Source of the DNA: Bacteroidales bacterium
GTDB taxonomy: Bacteria; Bacteroidota; Bacteroidia; Bacteroidales; GCA-2748055
Reading direction: 5' to 3'
Length of the DNA stretch: 64,000 nt
Assembly (NCBI GenBank): GCA_020636775.1
Contig: JACJXF010000012.1
Location: 1-64,000 of the forward strand
A model generated the notes under the pieces. It searched no databases and was not told the DNA's origin. It saw only the letters and a list, made by a program, of their open reading frames with translations. Below, piece after piece: positions 9,577 to 17,553 of the stretch; position 1 is the first letter of the stretch, and each line of letters begins with the position of its first letter. The translations under genes and the position numbers were made by a program.

Positions 9577-9584
9577 CAAAAATA
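9577..9584 (-). promoter_or_regulatory. putative -7 box of the amidase promoter
   Basis: Read on the minus strand this is TATTTTTG, an exact TAnnTTTG match. Transcription would begin near 9570 and give a leader of about 47 bases before the amidase ATG. It overlaps the start of the lptD transcript, so the two divergent promoters may interfere. Confidence 0.5.
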
Positions 9585-9595
9585 GCATAATTAAC

Positions 9596-12295
9596 TTGCA
9601 AAATAAATTTCATACAGTCCTTATTCTTTCAACAATTTTAAGTGTTTTTTGCACTTCATTGTTTTCGCAGCTGGAGGACAGTCTGAGTATTGAACGCCCT
9701 GATACAATGAAAATGAGGTCTTTAACGCCTGAAGAATTCATACGTATAGGCGAGCAATCCCGTGAAAATCCAACAGATACCCTTGTTAAAGAAAAAAAGT
9801 CGGCATCTGAGATTTCTGCCGAAGTTATCTATAGTGCTCGTGACAGCATGATTATAGGCATGGGAAATCGTAAGGTTTTCCTTTATGGGGATGCGAATGT
9901 AAAATATGAACAGATCGAACTGTCGGCCAGTTATATTGAGTTCGATATGGCAGAGAGCCAGGTATTTGCCCGGGGAGCTATAAACGACTCATCAGGACTG
10001 GTGGAAGGATTGCCGGTATTTAAAGATGAAGGCCAGACATTTAACGCACAGTCGATAAAATATAATTTTAAAACGAAGAAGGGGTACATTGAAGCGGTTA
10101 AAACCAAACAGGACGAAGGGTACCTTCATTCGGCACAGACCCGAAAGGATGAATTCGGGCATATACATATGAAGGATGGTAAATATACAACATGCGATCT
10201 GGACCATCCCCATTATTATCTGGCACTGACAAAAGCAAAATCGATTCCGGGTGATAAAATAATTTCAGGTCCTTCTTATCTGGTAATAGAGGATATACCC
10301 ATCCCGATAGGACTTCCATTTGGCTTTTTTCCCAATAAAAAAACCAATACATCCGGAATTCTTATACCTTCTTACGGTGAGGAAACATACAGGGGATTTT
10401 ATCTGAGTAACGGCGGGTATTATTGGGCCATCAACGATTATATGGATCTGAAGGTTACAGGAGATATTTATACCAATGGTACATGGGGTGTCAGGGCAGG
10501 AACGAATTACAGGGTGCGGTACCGGTTTTCAGGGAATTTTAATGCTAAATATTTTCGAAATATCACCGGTGACAAAGGGCTGGGTGAAGGATTTTACACA
10601 AAGGGCATGGATTATTCAATTATGTGGTCACATAACCAGGATGCAAAGGCCAATCCAAGTCAGCAATTCCGTGCCAGTGTTAACCTGTCGACCTCCAAAT
10701 ATGATCAGAACCACAGCCAGATTCTTACAAATGCCCTTACTACAACAAAGCAATCCAGCATTTCCTATCAGAAAAAATGGACCGGTACTCCTTTTAATCT
10801 GACAGCCAGTGCCAATCATTCACAGAATAGTCAGACTGGTCATGTTGACCTCAGTTTACCCAAAGTCTCGCTGAATATGTCGACAATTTATCCCTTTAAA
10901 TCCAAAAATTCAGTTACTAAAAAGTGGTACGAATCCATACAGTTGAGTTATTCCAGCAATTTCGACAATCAGATTAAAACCTACGACACACTATTGTTTA
11001 CCTCCCACGTATTTGATAATATGAAAACGGGTTTTAACCATACCTTAACTCCTGCATATAATATCAAATTTAAGAAACTGAAGTCTCTGACAGTCACCCC
11101 AAATTTGACCTATCGCGGGGTTGCCTATACCAGTTATATCCAAAAGTACCGTGAGCAGGTCGTTACTGCTGATACTTCCTACTATCATACGGTGGTCGAC
11201 ACCATTAATAAATTGAGTTATGCACAGGCCTATTACCCGTCCCTGTCAGTCTCAATTGCCCCAAAAATATATGGTATGTACCAGTTCAGGCCACAGAGTA
11301 AGATTGTGGCCATTCGTCATGTAATGTCACCCACTGTTGGTCTTAACCTGAGGCCCGATATGAAAGGCATAATGCCTAATTATTACCAGGATCTTGTTGA
11401 TGAAAACGGAAAGAAATTGGAGACATATTCCAAATACCAGAATGGTATTTATGGCCCTCCATCTTCAAACGGCAGGAGCAGGACAATGAATTTTGCTTTA
11501 CGAAACACTCTTGAAGCTAAGGTAAGAGAAGTAAATGATACTTCCGAGACTCTTAAAAAAGTTAAAATTCTGGAGAGTTTTAATTTTTCCACCAATATGA
11601 ATTTTGACGATTCAATAAAATTCGGGCCTGTCTCTGTGAATGGTAGTACCCGTTTACTTAATAGCAAGGTAAATGTTACTTTTGGGGGAAATTTTGATCC
11701 GTATGCGCTTGATGCCAACAACCGCCGTATTAATGTTTCCAATTATAAAGTTACCGGGAAATATGCCCGTATGACCAGCGCATCCCTGTCTTTAGGTACA
11801 AATTTCAGCTCAAAAGCCGGGAAGAAATCGGATAGCGCGCCTGAAGGACTTCCGTCATCAGGAGAGTTTGAGCCGGGAGGAGCATCCTCCAGTCTTCCTC
11901 TGACGGATGGAAGTGATTCATATGAACGGGATTATTATTATGGGGAATATGTCAATTTTGATATCCCCTGGAGTCTTAGAGCCGATTATAATCTGAATTA
12001 CAGCAAGCAGAATTCAAACAAAGCGAATATTATCCAGACACTCAGATTTTCAGGAGATTTTAGCCTTACACCAAAATGGAAAATAGGCTATAATACTGGT
12101 TATGACTTAAAAGCCAAAAAAGTAACAACCTCCAATTTTAGTGTTTACAGGGATTTGCATTGCTGGGAGATGAGACTTACCGCTGTACCTTTTGGTATGT
12201 ATAAGAGTTTTAATTTTCAGATTAATGTAAAATCTGCCATTCTCCAGGATCTGAAATATAATAAGAGGATACCGTGGCAGGATAATTTCAGGTAA
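9596..12295 (+). CDS. lptD: LPS assembly outer-membrane protein LptD
   Basis: This is the Bacteroidota form of LptD, the barrel that inserts lipopolysaccharide into the outer leaflet with LptE. The N-terminal OstA-like region (about residues 70-200 of the mature protein) has the beta-jellyroll motifs 'VFLYGDANVKYEQIELSASYIEFD' and 'YNFKTKKGYI'. The LptD segment follows, with 'LVIEDIPIPIGLPFGFFPN' and 'GILIPSYGEE', then a long barrel of alternating aromatic strands. I chose the TTG at 9596 (900 codons, 899 residues) because it begins directly before the signal peptide ('NKFHTVLILSTILSVFCTSLFSQ'). The in-frame TTG at 9545 overlaps a -7 box, and the next ATG would remove the signal peptide. Start codon certainty is moderate. 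Confidence 0.88.
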   Translation: MQNKFHTVLILSTILSVFCTSLFSQLEDSLSIERPDTMKMRSLTPEEFIRIGEQSRENPTDTLVKEKKSASEISAEVIYSARDSMIIGMGNRKVFLYGDANVKYEQIELSASYIEFDMAESQVFARGAINDSSGLVEGLPVFKDEGQTFNAQSIKYNFKTKKGYIEAVKTKQDEGYLHSAQTRKDEFGHIHMKDGKYTTCDLDHPHYYLALTKAKSIPGDKIISGPSYLVIEDIPIPIGLPFGFFPNKKTNTSGILIPSYGEETYRGFYLSNGGYYWAINDYMDLKVTGDIYTNGTWGVRAGTNYRVRYRFSGNFNAKYFRNITGDKGLGEGFYTKGMDYSIMWSHNQDAKANPSQQFRASVNLSTSKYDQNHSQILTNALTTTKQSSISYQKKWTGTPFNLTASANHSQNSQTGHVDLSLPKVSLNMSTIYPFKSKNSVTKKWYESIQLSYSSNFDNQIKTYDTLLFTSHVFDNMKTGFNHTLTPAYNIKFKKLKSLTVTPNLTYRGVAYTSYIQKYREQVVTADTSYYHTVVDTINKLSYAQAYYPSLSVSIAPKIYGMYQFRPQSKIVAIRHVMSPTVGLNLRPDMKGIMPNYYQDLVDENGKKLETYSKYQNGIYGPPSSNGRSRTMNFALRNTLEAKVREVNDTSETLKKVKILESFNFSTNMNFDDSIKFGPVSVNGSTRLLNSKVNVTFGGNFDPYALDANNRRINVSNYKVTGKYARMTSASLSLGTNFSSKAGKKSDSAPEGLPSSGEFEPGGASSSLPLTDGSDSYERDYYYGEYVNFDIPWSLRADYNLNYSKQNSNKANIIQTLRFSGDFSLTPKWKIGYNTGYDLKAKKVTTSNFSVYRDLHCWEMRLTAVPFGMYKSFNFQINVKSAILQDLKYNKRIPWQDNFR

Positions 12296-12299
12296 ATAA

Positions 12300-12470
12300 T
12301 TTAGAATTTAGAATTTAGAATTCGAAGATTAATACCGTAACTTCCATCGGCCGCCATGCGCCTACGGTGAAGCTTCATCGCTAGCTAAGGCTTGCCGGGA
12401 CCCTTCGCCAAAGGCTACAACCATCGGCGCGCGTAACTCCGTAACTCCGTAACTTCGTAACCATCAAACA
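12300..12470. repeat. intergenic short-repeat cluster (TTAGAAT and CGTAACTC units)
   Basis: Between lptD and the RidA gene lie several head-to-tail copies of TTAGAAT (12300-12322), then a GC-rich block with CATCGGCCGCCA and AAGGCTTGCCG, then four 8-base units of the form CGTAACTC (12432-12463). The same two GC-rich words and the CGTAAC units recur at about 42997-43085 next to dapA, so this is a dispersed repeat family of the genome. No coding sense is evident. Confidence 0.75.
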
Positions 12471-12524
12471 AACATCCATCCCGGCAAATCCAATTATTAC
12501 TACCTTCACAAAAAAAACTCTTCC

Positions 12525-12902
12525 ATGAAAAAAGTAATAAAAACCGAAAACGCTCCCAAGGCCATTGGCCCTTATTCACAAGCTATTGAACACAACGGAA
12601 TGCTCTTTATATCAGGGCAAATCCCTCTTGACCCGCTTACCGGAAAATTGGTTCCCGGGGGAATAAAGGAGCAAACCGAGCAGGTATTTAAAAATATAAA
12701 AGCAATTTTGGATGAAGCGGGATATAGCTTCAGTGATGTGGTAAAATCGACCTGTCTGCTTGAGGAAATTACTGATTTCCAGGCAATGAACGAAGTCTAC
12801 AGCCGGTTTTATGCTGAAAACCCGCCGGCAAGAGCAGCCTTTGCAGTGAAAGATCTGCCGATGGGAGCTTTGATTGAAATAGAAACAATTGCTGTAAAAT
12901 AA
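12525..12902 (+). CDS. ridA: RidA family reactive-enamine deaminase
   Basis: The 125-residue protein belongs to the RidA (YjgF/YER057c/UK114) family. RidA hydrolyses reactive enamine/imine intermediates formed by PLP-dependent enzymes such as threonine dehydratase, which protects other PLP enzymes. The signature 'NPPARAAFAVKDLPMGALIEIE' near residues 101-122 contains the substrate-carboxylate Arg and the conserved Glu. 'GPYSQAIEHNGMLFISGQIPLDP' at the N-terminus is also typical. The length is normal. It stands alone between a repeat-rich gap and a terminator shared with rplI. Confidence 0.95.
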   Translation: MKKVIKTENAPKAIGPYSQAIEHNGMLFISGQIPLDPLTGKLVPGGIKEQTEQVFKNIKAILDEAGYSFSDVVKSTCLLEEITDFQAMNEVYSRFYAENPPARAAFAVKDLPMGALIEIETIAVK

Positions 12903-12906
12903 TGGT

Positions 12907-12943
12907 AAAAAAAAGGGCGACTGAAACAGACGCCCTTTTTTAG
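12907..12943. terminator. bidirectional intrinsic terminator between ridA and rplI
   Basis: A 9-bp stem (12911-12919 with 12931-12939) is flanked by an A run on the left and a T run on the right. It can therefore end both the plus-strand ridA transcript and the minus-strand rpsF-rpsR-rplI transcript. Confidence 0.9.
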
Positions 12944-12957
12944 TAAGTACAATTCTT

Positions 12958-13404
12958 TTATTCAGCCTTAATTTCGAAAGGAATTTCAACTTTAACTTCC
13001 TTGTGAAGTTTAACGGTTGCAGTATAGTTTCCAACCTCTTTAATAAGGTCTTCCTTAATGCTGATGTTTTTCCTGTCAATGTCAAAGCCCTTTTCAGTGA
13101 GTGCTTCAGCAATCTGAATGGTATTAACGGAACCGAAGATTTTACCCTTGGTACTTGTTTTTGCACCAATTACAAGACTAACGCCTTCAAGTTTCTTAGC
13201 ATAAACTTCGGCTTCTTCTCTGAGTTTCTCTTCTTTATGTGCTCTCTGACGCATAGTTTCAGCATGCATTTTCTTGGCTGAAACAGTTGCTGTTATTGCC
13301 AGTCCTTTAGGAATCAGATAATTCCTGGCATATCCGTCCTTTACGACAATGATGTCGTCTTTGCTACCAATATTGGTGACGTCCTGTTTTAAAATAATTT
13401 CCAT
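12958..13404 (-). CDS. rplI: 50S ribosomal protein L9
   Basis: The 148-residue protein has the L9 start 'MEIILKQDVTNIGSKDDIIVVKDGYARNYLIPKGLA', a central charged helix (about 45-75) and a C-terminal RNA-binding domain ending 'VEIPFEIKAE'. It binds the L1 stalk region of 23S rRNA. It is the last gene of the rpsF-rpsR-rplI operon, 18 bases after rpsR, and is followed by the shared terminator. Confidence 0.98.
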   Translation of the reverse strand: MEIILKQDVTNIGSKDDIIVVKDGYARNYLIPKGLAITATVSAKKMHAETMRQRAHKEEKLREEAEVYAKKLEGVSLVIGAKTSTKGKIFGSVNTIQIAEALTEKGFDIDRKNISIKEDLIKEVGNYTATVKLHKEVKVEIPFEIKAE

Positions 13405-13422
13405 TTTCTTTTCCTCCTTGGT

Positions 13423-13692
13423 TTATTTTAACAAATCGGTTACATAGGGCAGAATAGCAATATGCCTGGCCCTTTTAATGGCTGTAGCCACTTTCCTCTG
13501 AAATTTCAGAGAAGTACCGGTAAGTCTGCGTGGGAGGATCTTACCCTGCTCATTCAGGAATTTCTTAAGAAATTCAGGATCTTTATAATCAACATACTTA
13601 AGTTTGTTTTTCCTGAAACGGCAATATTTTTTCTTTTTTATCTCAACCGTCGGTGGGGTGAGGTATCTGATTTCTGATGCGTTCTGTGCCAT
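13423..13692 (-). CDS. rpsR: 30S ribosomal protein S18
   Basis: This 89-residue protein contains the S18 core 'KYCRFRKNKLKYVDYKDPEFLKKFLNEQGKILPRRLTGTS' and the C-terminal 'QRKVATAIKRARHIAILPYV'. S18 pairs with S6 on the platform of the 30S subunit. The gene sits 3 bases after rpsF in the standard rpsF-rpsR-rplI order. The N-terminus is slightly extended, as in other Bacteroidota. Confidence 0.98.
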   Translation of the reverse strand: MAQNASEIRYLTPPTVEIKKKKYCRFRKNKLKYVDYKDPEFLKKFLNEQGKILPRRLTGTSLKFQRKVATAIKRARHIAILPYVTDLLK

Positions 13693-13695
13693 GAT

Positions 13696-14055
13696 TTAGT
13701 TCTCCACTTCTTTTTTAGTTTCTTTTCTTGCTCTTTTCTTATCACTGTATTCAACAGCGTATTTGTCCATTTTCATAGTAAGGAAGCGGAGAATTCTCTC
13801 GTCCCTTCTGAACTGGAGTTCAAGTTTTTCAACTAGATCACCTGGCGCCCGGTATTCAAACATATAATAGAATCCGGTTGATTTTTTCTGGATGGGGTAG
13901 GCCAGCTTTTTTAAACCCCAGTTTTCTTCCATAACGATCTCACCTCCATTTTCGGTGATCACAGTCCGGAATTTTTCTACCGCTTCCTTCATCTGAACTT
14001 CAGACAAAACGGGAGTTGAAATGAAAACGGTTTCGTACTGGTTTAACATGATCAA
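13696..14055 (-). CDS. rpsF: 30S ribosomal protein S6
   Basis: The 119-residue protein begins 'MIMLNQYETVFISTPVLSE' and carries the S6 core 'WGLKKLAYPIQKKSTGFYYMFEY'. The second ATG (MLNQYETVF, two codons in) could also be the start. S6 forms a heterodimer with S18 on the 30S platform. It is the first gene of the operon and has a very good promoter about 30-60 bases upstream. The lysine/arginine/glutamate-rich tail is usual for Bacteroidota S6. Confidence 0.98.
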   Translation of the reverse strand: MIMLNQYETVFISTPVLSEVQMKEAVEKFRTVITENGGEIVMEENWGLKKLAYPIQKKSTGFYYMFEYRAPGDLVEKLELQFRRDERILRFLTMKMDKYAVEYSDKKRARKETKKEVEN

Positions 14056-14085
14056 TAAAATTTATTGGTTTATAAAAAATGACTG

Positions 14086-14115
14086 CAAAAATAGGTATTT
14101 ATTAAAGAATAACAA
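14086..14115 (-). promoter_or_regulatory. promoter of the rpsF-rpsR-rplI operon
   Basis: On the minus strand TTG (14115-14113), exactly 19 bases, then TATTTTTG (14093-14086) match the Bacteroidota consensus TTG-N19-TAnnTTTG. Transcription would start near 14079, giving a short AT-rich leader. Confidence 0.75.
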
Positions 14116-14302
14116 AATTTTTTATGGGGGAAGGATTTTTGATTCAAATTTCAAGGTATTTATATCCTGTAAACTGCTTTAGCCAGAGTATTTCTGATAT
14201 GACAATTCTTTGGTATTTGGAAGTTTTTCTTAGCCTTGAAGAGGACATATTCTAGCTGCTTTTAATTGGATTATTTCTAAATATGGATTTTAATATTCTT
14301 TT

Positions 14303-15472
14303 TTATTTCCCATCATTTTCTTTATCCAGTATAAAGTCAACCGGAAAGGTAAATAATACTGTAGCCGGCTTTCCGCGTTGCCTGCCTGGTGTCCATTGCG
14401 GAGATGACATTACAACCCGTTTAGCCTCTGCATCCATTTCAGGGTCAAGGGGAGAGACAAGAACCACATCTTTTACCTCTCCTGTTCCTGTAACTATAAA
14501 TTGCAAAATCACTCTGCCGCTTTTCGAATTCTTGATTGCATTTTCCGGATAATGAAGATTATTCTCAATATATTTTGTAAATGTTACAGATGGATCACCA
14601 TTATCAAATCTTGGCATATCTTCAACCAAATAGAAAATTTCTTCATCTCGCTTATCTAAAACTGAATCATCTGAAAAAGCATTGACATTATCAGAAAATT
14701 CGATTGGTTGAGCGGAAAATAAACCGTCTTGTGAAAAATTGAAACGCCAATTACATTGAATATTTAATGGAATATTGTCCTGAAGTCCGGGTTTCCATGG
14801 CGGCGATTCAGATAAAACACGGATAGCTTCAATGTTCAAATCCGAATACCAGGAATTGAATATTTCAGGTTTTCTTATTTTACCTTCACGATCTACCACA
14901 AATTGGATATCAACTTCACCATAAATTCCTTTACAATTTGCATAAGGCGGGTAGACCATGTTCTTTTTTACAAAATCATTAAAATTATCATAGCCACTGT
15001 TTCTATTGAAAGTTGGTGGTATTTCAGAATTTGAAAAACTGCCATCTGGAAGGATGCCTCTTTTATATTTTGTTTTAAGTTCCATCAGGTTGGAATTTTC
15101 AAGTTTAATATTGGCGTTTTCTTGTAAAAAGTTCCAGACCCTTGAATAATCTATAACTTGAACAGTATCCATTGAAGAATCATAATACACCCAGGTTCCA
15201 AAAGGAACATCTTCTCTGTAATAGCCTGTCGCATAAACCTTACCCTGAGAATTAAAAAAATAGAACTTACCCTGTCGGGTTTCAGGAACGTTTGTACTTA
15301 GGATTCCTTTATATAATAAAAGGGAATCATTTGAAAATTCTCTGATTTCGAAAGTATGATTTCTAAGCTGGGTTATGATTTTATAAGAATCTGTTTGATC
15401 TGAATTGAACTGACAGACAGAATCCAAACCTGAAAAGAAAAAAATAAGAAGAATAAATATTAAGTGTCTCAT
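14303..15472 (-). CDS. exported protein with two TonB C-terminal-like domains
   Basis: The 389-residue protein starts with a cleavable-looking signal peptide (about 1-20) rather than the long anchor of classical TonB. Residues about 60-105 ('GKFYFFNSQGKVYATGYYREDVPFGTWVYYD') resemble MORN_2 (YwqK-type) repeats. Two TonB_C-like domains follow: about 165-250 ('MVYPPYANCKGIYGEVDIQF', 'PPWKPGLQ') and about 300-385 ('LHYPENAIKNSKSGRVILQF', 'PQWTPGRQRGKP'). Each has the expected 'YP..A....G.V...F' and 'W.PG' patterns. In this phylum such domains occur in many proteins that do not energise receptors, so I would not name it tonB. It is monocistronic. The 153 bases to dnaX hold the divergent promoters. 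Confidence 0.8.
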   Translation of the reverse strand: MRHLIFILLIFFFSGLDSVCQFNSDQTDSYKIITQLRNHTFEIREFSNDSLLLYKGILSTNVPETRQGKFYFFNSQGKVYATGYYREDVPFGTWVYYDSSMDTVQVIDYSRVWNFLQENANIKLENSNLMELKTKYKRGILPDGSFSNSEIPPTFNRNSGYDNFNDFVKKNMVYPPYANCKGIYGEVDIQFVVDREGKIRKPEIFNSWYSDLNIEAIRVLSESPPWKPGLQDNIPLNIQCNWRFNFSQDGLFSAQPIEFSDNVNAFSDDSVLDKRDEEIFYLVEDMPRFDNGDPSVTFTKYIENNLHYPENAIKNSKSGRVILQFIVTGTGEVKDVVLVSPLDPEMDAEAKRVVMSSPQWTPGRQRGKPATVLFTFPVDFILDKENDGK

Positions 15473-15626
15473 AAATGGAAATGAATACTACACACAAGAT
15501 AAAAATTTTAATTTTAAAAAAGTTTTGCTACCCTAAGAAAATTTAGTCAGTCAAAATATTTCAAAAGAAACAACTTCTTAAAAGCTATAAAATCGTATCT
15601 TTAGAATCCAAAATTGAAGAACTTTT

Positions 15627-17471
15627 ATGGATAATTTTATTGTTTCAGCCCGTAAATACAGACCGGAAACCTTTAGCAGCGTTGTCGGGCAAAACAGCAT
15701 TACTGCAACCCTGAAAAATGCCATAAAAAATAACCATCTGGGTCATGCATACCTTTTTTGTGGGCCTCGTGGTGTGGGTAAAACCACCTGTGCCAGGATT
15801 TTTGCCAAAACGATTAACTGCAGCAAGCCCACTCCTGAAATGGAACCCTGCAATGAGTGCGAATCCTGTCAGTCATTTAATGAAAGCCGCTCCTATAATA
15901 TCCACGAGCTCGATGCCGCATCCAACAACTCTGTTGAAGATATCCGCACACTTACGGAACAGGTGCGTATTCCCCCGCAACTGGGAAAATACAGCGTTTA
16001 TATAATCGATGAGGTTCACATGCTTTCTCTGAATGCATTTAATGCTTTCCTTAAAACACTTGAAGAACCGCCATCACATGCCGTTTTCATACTGGCAACC
16101 ACAGAAAAACATAAAATAATTCCTACCATTCTTTCGCGTTGTCAGATTTTCGATTTTAACCGCATCAAAATAGATGACACGGTAAAATTCCTTGAAAATA
16201 TTGCCAAAGCGGAGAATATTGCCTACGAAGCTGAAGCTCTCCACATAATAGCACAAAAGGCCGACGGAGCCATGCGTGATGCGCTTTCAATTTTCGACCA
16301 GGTGGTTTCTTTCTCCGGAAAAGATATTGTTTATCAGTCGGTTATCGATAACCTTAACATTCTCGATTACGAATATTATTTTAAAATGACCGATTTTCTT
16401 CTCCAGGGGGATGTGACAAACTGCCTGCTTAAGCTGGATGAGATCATACGTAAGGGATTTGACGGACATAATTTTATAAACGGTCTGGCGAGCCATATAC
16501 GTGACCTCCTTGTTTCTAAAAACGCAGAAACGGTTAAACTTCTGGAAGTATCGGAAAATTTCAAAAAATTATACCTGGAGCAGGCTGCTAAATGTTCTGT
16601 TGAGTTTCTCTTCGAAGCGCTGGATATTTGCAACCAGACAGATAATCAGTATAAGGCCAGTCGGAATCAGCGCCTGCTTGTTGAGCTGGCACTCCTCAAA
16701 ATGGCTGGTAATACCGGCTTAAAAAAAAAATCCCTGAAAACGGATGAGGAAAAAAACATTATTCATAGTGTTTTAGCTGATAACAAGAAACCCATTCAGG
16801 AACCCGCAGATACTGAGACTGAACCTCAATCAAAGCAGGAAACACCCATACCTCCGGTAACTCCTGTTAAGCCTCAGGCTGAAAAGAAAAAAGAACCGGT
16901 GCATCATATTGTAATCCCTGACGAACCAAAAAAAGAGGAAATAAATGAGCGTCATGCCAGCAAAAATGTTGTGCCGCGACATAATATTTCCATTAAGGAT
17001 GTGATGGCAGGGAAAGTAAACCCGGAAGTGGAAGAAGTGAACGCATTGCTCCCCGGGGATGAAGATGAGACTGAGGAAGTGGGATTAGAAAGCAACGCCG
17101 AAGAGTTCAGCCCTGAGCAACTTGAAGAAAAATGGAAAATCTTTTGTGAGGAAATAAAGACGGAAAAGCCAAGGATGGCTATAGCGCTCAAAAGCAAGCC
17201 TCCGGTATTGAAAGCTGCAGGTCTGGTTGAAGTGCATCTTGAAAACTCAACTCTTCAGGAAGACTTTATTTTAAATGTAAAAGCACAGCTTCAGACATTC
17301 CTGAGAAGAGAATTAAAGAATGATGCAATTCACCTGTCGGTTATTATTGCCGACTATGAGGATAACAGCAAAAAAATGGTTTATACGGCAGAGGAGAAAT
17401 TTAATTATCTGGCAGGGAAAAACCCTTTGCTGAATAAACTGAAACAGGACTTTAATCTGGAATTCGAATAG
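15627..17471 (+). CDS. dnaX: DNA polymerase III subunit gamma/tau
   Basis: This 614-residue protein is the clamp-loader ATPase that organises the replicase. Walker A is GPRGVGKT at residues 46-53, the zinc-binding cysteines are Cys65, Cys75, Cys78 and Cys81, the Walker B region is 'VYIIDEVHMLS' and the arginine-finger motif is 'ILSRCQIF'. Residues to about 365 form the AAA+ and collar domains. About 375-480 is a low-complexity Pro/Glu/Lys linker, and the last 120 residues form a tau-like tail ('EEKWKIFCEEIKTEKPRMAIAL'). I see no obvious frameshift signal that would make a short gamma form. The upstream sequence has a near-match -7 box (TATCTTTA at 15596). Confidence 0.96.
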   Translation: MDNFIVSARKYRPETFSSVVGQNSITATLKNAIKNNHLGHAYLFCGPRGVGKTTCARIFAKTINCSKPTPEMEPCNECESCQSFNESRSYNIHELDAASNNSVEDIRTLTEQVRIPPQLGKYSVYIIDEVHMLSLNAFNAFLKTLEEPPSHAVFILATTEKHKIIPTILSRCQIFDFNRIKIDDTVKFLENIAKAENIAYEAEALHIIAQKADGAMRDALSIFDQVVSFSGKDIVYQSVIDNLNILDYEYYFKMTDFLLQGDVTNCLLKLDEIIRKGFDGHNFINGLASHIRDLLVSKNAETVKLLEVSENFKKLYLEQAAKCSVEFLFEALDICNQTDNQYKASRNQRLLVELALLKMAGNTGLKKKSLKTDEEKNIIHSVLADNKKPIQEPADTETEPQSKQETPIPPVTPVKPQAEKKKEPVHHIVIPDEPKKEEINERHASKNVVPRHNISIKDVMAGKVNPEVEEVNALLPGDEDETEEVGLESNAEEFSPEQLEEKWKIFCEEIKTEKPRMAIALKSKPPVLKAAGLVEVHLENSTLQEDFILNVKAQLQTFLRRELKNDAIHLSVIIADYEDNSKKMVYTAEEKFNYLAGKNPLLNKLKQDFNLEFE

Positions 17472-17499
17472 GATGTATTCCCTTAAATTCTATTATTCC

Positions 17500-17507
17500 T
17501 ATATTTG
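17500..17507 (+). promoter_or_regulatory. putative -7 box of icd
   Basis: TATATTTG matches TAnnTTTG exactly and lies 46 bases before the icd ATG. The -33 position holds TTC rather than TTG. Confidence 0.5.
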
Positions 17508-17553
17508 TGCAGCAAAAATTATTAATCAACTATAAACTTTTAAGAAAAAAATC

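Noticed and set aside
12612..13169. Open frame of 185 codons on the minus strand across ridA, the terminator and rplI
   Set aside because: It lies antisense to ridA, crosses a strong terminator and overlaps rplI in another frame; both overlapped genes are certain.
15627..17471. Programmed frameshift in dnaX making a short gamma form
   Set aside because: An A9 run exists near 16722, but I see no supporting stem-loop or upstream Shine-Dalgarno element and the Bacteroidota usually lack this device; I could not support it.
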